In this document: piece after piece, positions 20,289 to 21,647 of the stretch
Layout: the number at the start of each line of letters is the position of its first letter
How positions within the stretch are numbered: the stretch's first letter is position 1
Origin: a virus
Reading direction: 5' to 3' (one strand)
Virus record (IMG/VR): IMGVR_UViG_3300022602_000476
Coordinates: 1-21,647 of that record
DNA length: 21,647 bases
Program-made: the position numbers and the translations under genes
The notes under the pieces: model-generated
Databases searched by the model: none
The model's input: only the letters and a program-made list of their open reading frames with translations
Told to the model about the DNA's origin: nothing

Positions 20289-21647
20289 TAGTCTTTCCTT
20301 GGAGCCCAGTTAGCCTGGTCAATAGTTTTGACAAACTGTCCAGGCAAATCATTCTTAAATTTACCTCCAGGATGTGCTTGTACATAACCTTCCGGTTTAG
20401 TTTGACGGATCCCACCGTGTGTGCCACTACTTAATGCACTGATTACTTTCATTTTTTCATGTGTTAACAATTCAACAGCACTTAAAACAGCATCTAAACC
20501 GGGGTGACTTAGTACTTTTTGTGCTTGGCTATTGCTTAATTTAGCCATGGACCATTGCGCGAATTTTTCCTTCACTCCTTCAACACGCAAATTCTGGTTA
20601 AAGAAACTGTATAATACATCACCAGGTTTGCTTAGTCCAGGTTGTCCTGCTATAAAGCTGTCTATTAGCGATTTATTCTTTTTGATAAAGTCTTCAGTAT
20701 GTTTTAAACCAGTATCATCTATTTTAGGTGCATGTTCAACATAAGTTGTACCTTGTACAATAACATCTGGAGTTGATAACTTTTCAGCATTTGGATATCG
20801 TGTTTCATCAGATCCGATATGTGTGTAATAACCTGTTGCAGCCACCATCATTTTAGCATTGCTTATTCGTTTGCCTAACTCGCTTCCTACTGGAATATGA
20901 AAACTGGTTATGTTTGGAGTGAAATCAAATTCATTAGTTGATTGGTTTAATTTGGCAGGTTTTAACGGACTGAATAATATGCCGCCCTCTATATAACCTT
21001 TTGCAGGACTAATTTTTTCAAAGTATGGCCACAAGTCTGCAAGACCTTGTGCAAATGCTCTACGCTGATCTTCTTGCCCTGGCTGTGTTGTACCTGTACC
21101 AAGCACAAACATAGCAATATCGTCGGCATCGTTCATCATTGTAGTTACACCACTCTTGGTATGTGTAGTACCGCGTTTTAAATAATCCCATGCATTTTTA
21201 GGAAACATATGGAATTTGCCATCGTCATCTCTACCCCAATAGATTACTGGACTACCATCCCACTTTAATTCTATAGTCCCGCCTTTGTTAGTCATATGAC
21301 GCAATCTTTCTACTGCATGCAACCCACCTTTACTTCCATTAGTAAAAACTAAATCTTCTATATGTTGATATTTACGACCAACAATTGGCGCAACAGCTTC
21401 ATTAATAGTTTTTGGAGTAACAGCCTGCCAACTTGCACCTTCGCTAGCTTTTTGTAGCAATTGATTGCGCAATGCTTCGTCTGGAATATTATTCAATATA
21501 CTTTCAACACTACCCATAGCATCGGCAGTAGCGGTAGGCCCAAATAATTTTTTGGCTATAACATCTAAGTTATGACTAATAAATTGACTCTTTTTTCCAG
21601 CAGCATCTCTAGCGTATAACCCTTCGTCTGGTGAGTATAACATACCT
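20288..21647 (-). CDS. Ligase-like nucleotidyltransferase protein (DUF6267-like), probably N-terminally cut by the window
   Basis: At least 451 residues are visible. HIEDLVFTNGSKGGLHAVER (94-113) is followed by TIELKWDGSPVIYWG (123-137) with a K-x-D-G motif (K127, D129, G130), the nucleotide-binding lysine motif of ATP-dependent DNA/RNA ligases. KGYIEGGILF (215-224) fits a later acidic ligase motif, and FTPNITSFHIPVG plus ELGKRISNAKMMVA complete a pattern I associate with phage DUF6267 proteins. An ATG lies at 21643-21641, but no proper ribosome binding site can be seen before it, the frame stays open to the window end, and MLYSPDEGLYARDAAG reads like an internal segment. The true start is therefore probably outside. 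The enzymatic role is unproven. Confidence 0.7.
   Translation of the reverse strand, partial: GMLYSPDEGLYARDAAGKKSQFISHNLDVIAKKLFGPTATADAMGSVESILNNIPDEALRNQLLQKASEGASWQAVTPKTINEAVAPIVGRKYQHIEDLVFTNGSKGGLHAVERLRHMTNKGGTIELKWDGSPVIYWGRDDDGKFHMFPKNAWDYLKRGTTHTKSGVTTMMNDADDIAMFVLGTGTTQPGQEDQRRAFAQGLADLWPYFEKISPAKGYIEGGILFSPLKPAKLNQSTNEFDFTPNITSFHIPVGSELGKRISNAKMMVAATGYYTHIGSDETRYPNAEKLSTPDVIVQGTTYVEHAPKIDDTGLKHTEDFIKKNKSLIDSFIAGQPGLSKPGDVLYSFFNQNLRVEGVKEKFAQWSMAKLSNSQAQKVLSHPGLDAVLSAVELLTHEKMKVISALSSGTHGGIRQTKPEGYVQAHPGGKFKNDLPGQFVKTIDQANWAPRKD

Noticed and set aside
1-21647. CRISPR arrays, tRNA genes, insertion sequences or integrase genes
   Set aside because: No repeat-spacer pattern, cloverleaf-like sequence, transposase or integrase was seen. 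Nearly all bases are in coding regions and no unexplained gap exceeds 100 bases.

Overview
The window is an AT-rich stretch with every supported gene on the minus strand. Genes are packed tightly: most junctions are ATGA or TAATG overlaps or gaps of 0 to 30 bases. It reads as part of a T4-like (tevenvirus-type) tailed-phage genome, probably an aquatic phage known from metagenomes. The anchors are a complete family B DNA polymerase of T4 gp43 type, a gp45-like sliding clamp, a DsbA-like late-transcription DNA-binding protein and a run of virion-associated-looking proteins. Similarity to marine T4-like phages rests on remembered family features; no search was run. The host cannot be read from the window.

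Layout in the direction of transcription (high to low coordinates). (1) 21647-11178 is a long module of probable virion or late proteins. It holds a ligase-like nucleotidyltransferase cut by the window edge, an HxGH nucleotidyltransferase with a fused C-terminal module, a small paralogue of that module, a Dps miniferritin, a short protein, and four large low-complexity proteins (296, 520, 651 and 782 aa). The last of these has glycine zippers, Pro-rich linkers and a peptidoglycan-binding-like repeat. The module closes with a perfect 10-bp stem hairpin (11146-11171). (2) A sigma70-like promoter (11104-11132) then opens a replication module: dsbA-like, an SGNH-like hydrolase, DNA polymerase gp43 and a short nucleotide-sugar dehydrogenase. 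(3) A second, near-consensus promoter (6395-6423) opens the sliding-clamp operon. It runs gp45, a tRNA-guanine-transglycosylase-like DpdA, a BPSL0761-like small protein, a Gfo/Idh/MocA oxidoreductase, a medium-chain dehydrogenase, a conserved unknown, a MutH-like endonuclease, a QueD-like T-fold protein, an unknown and a glycosyltransferase-like gene that leaves the window.

The most interesting feature is the DpdA-like enzyme, expected to place 7-deazaguanine bases in phage DNA. It is encoded directly behind the sliding clamp and ends in the same LFEF-stop tail as the phage DNA polymerase. That tail resembles the C-terminal clamp-binding peptide of T4/RB69 polymerases, which suggests base modification is physically tied to the replication clamp. 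The same operon carries a MutH-type nuclease and a QueD-like protein, so it may be a replication-coupled DNA-modification and nuclease system. Other points of interest are a Dps protein with a complete ferroxidase site inside the virion-type operon, two adjacent nucleotidyltransferase-fold proteins in that module, and a shared C-terminal module in neighbouring genes.
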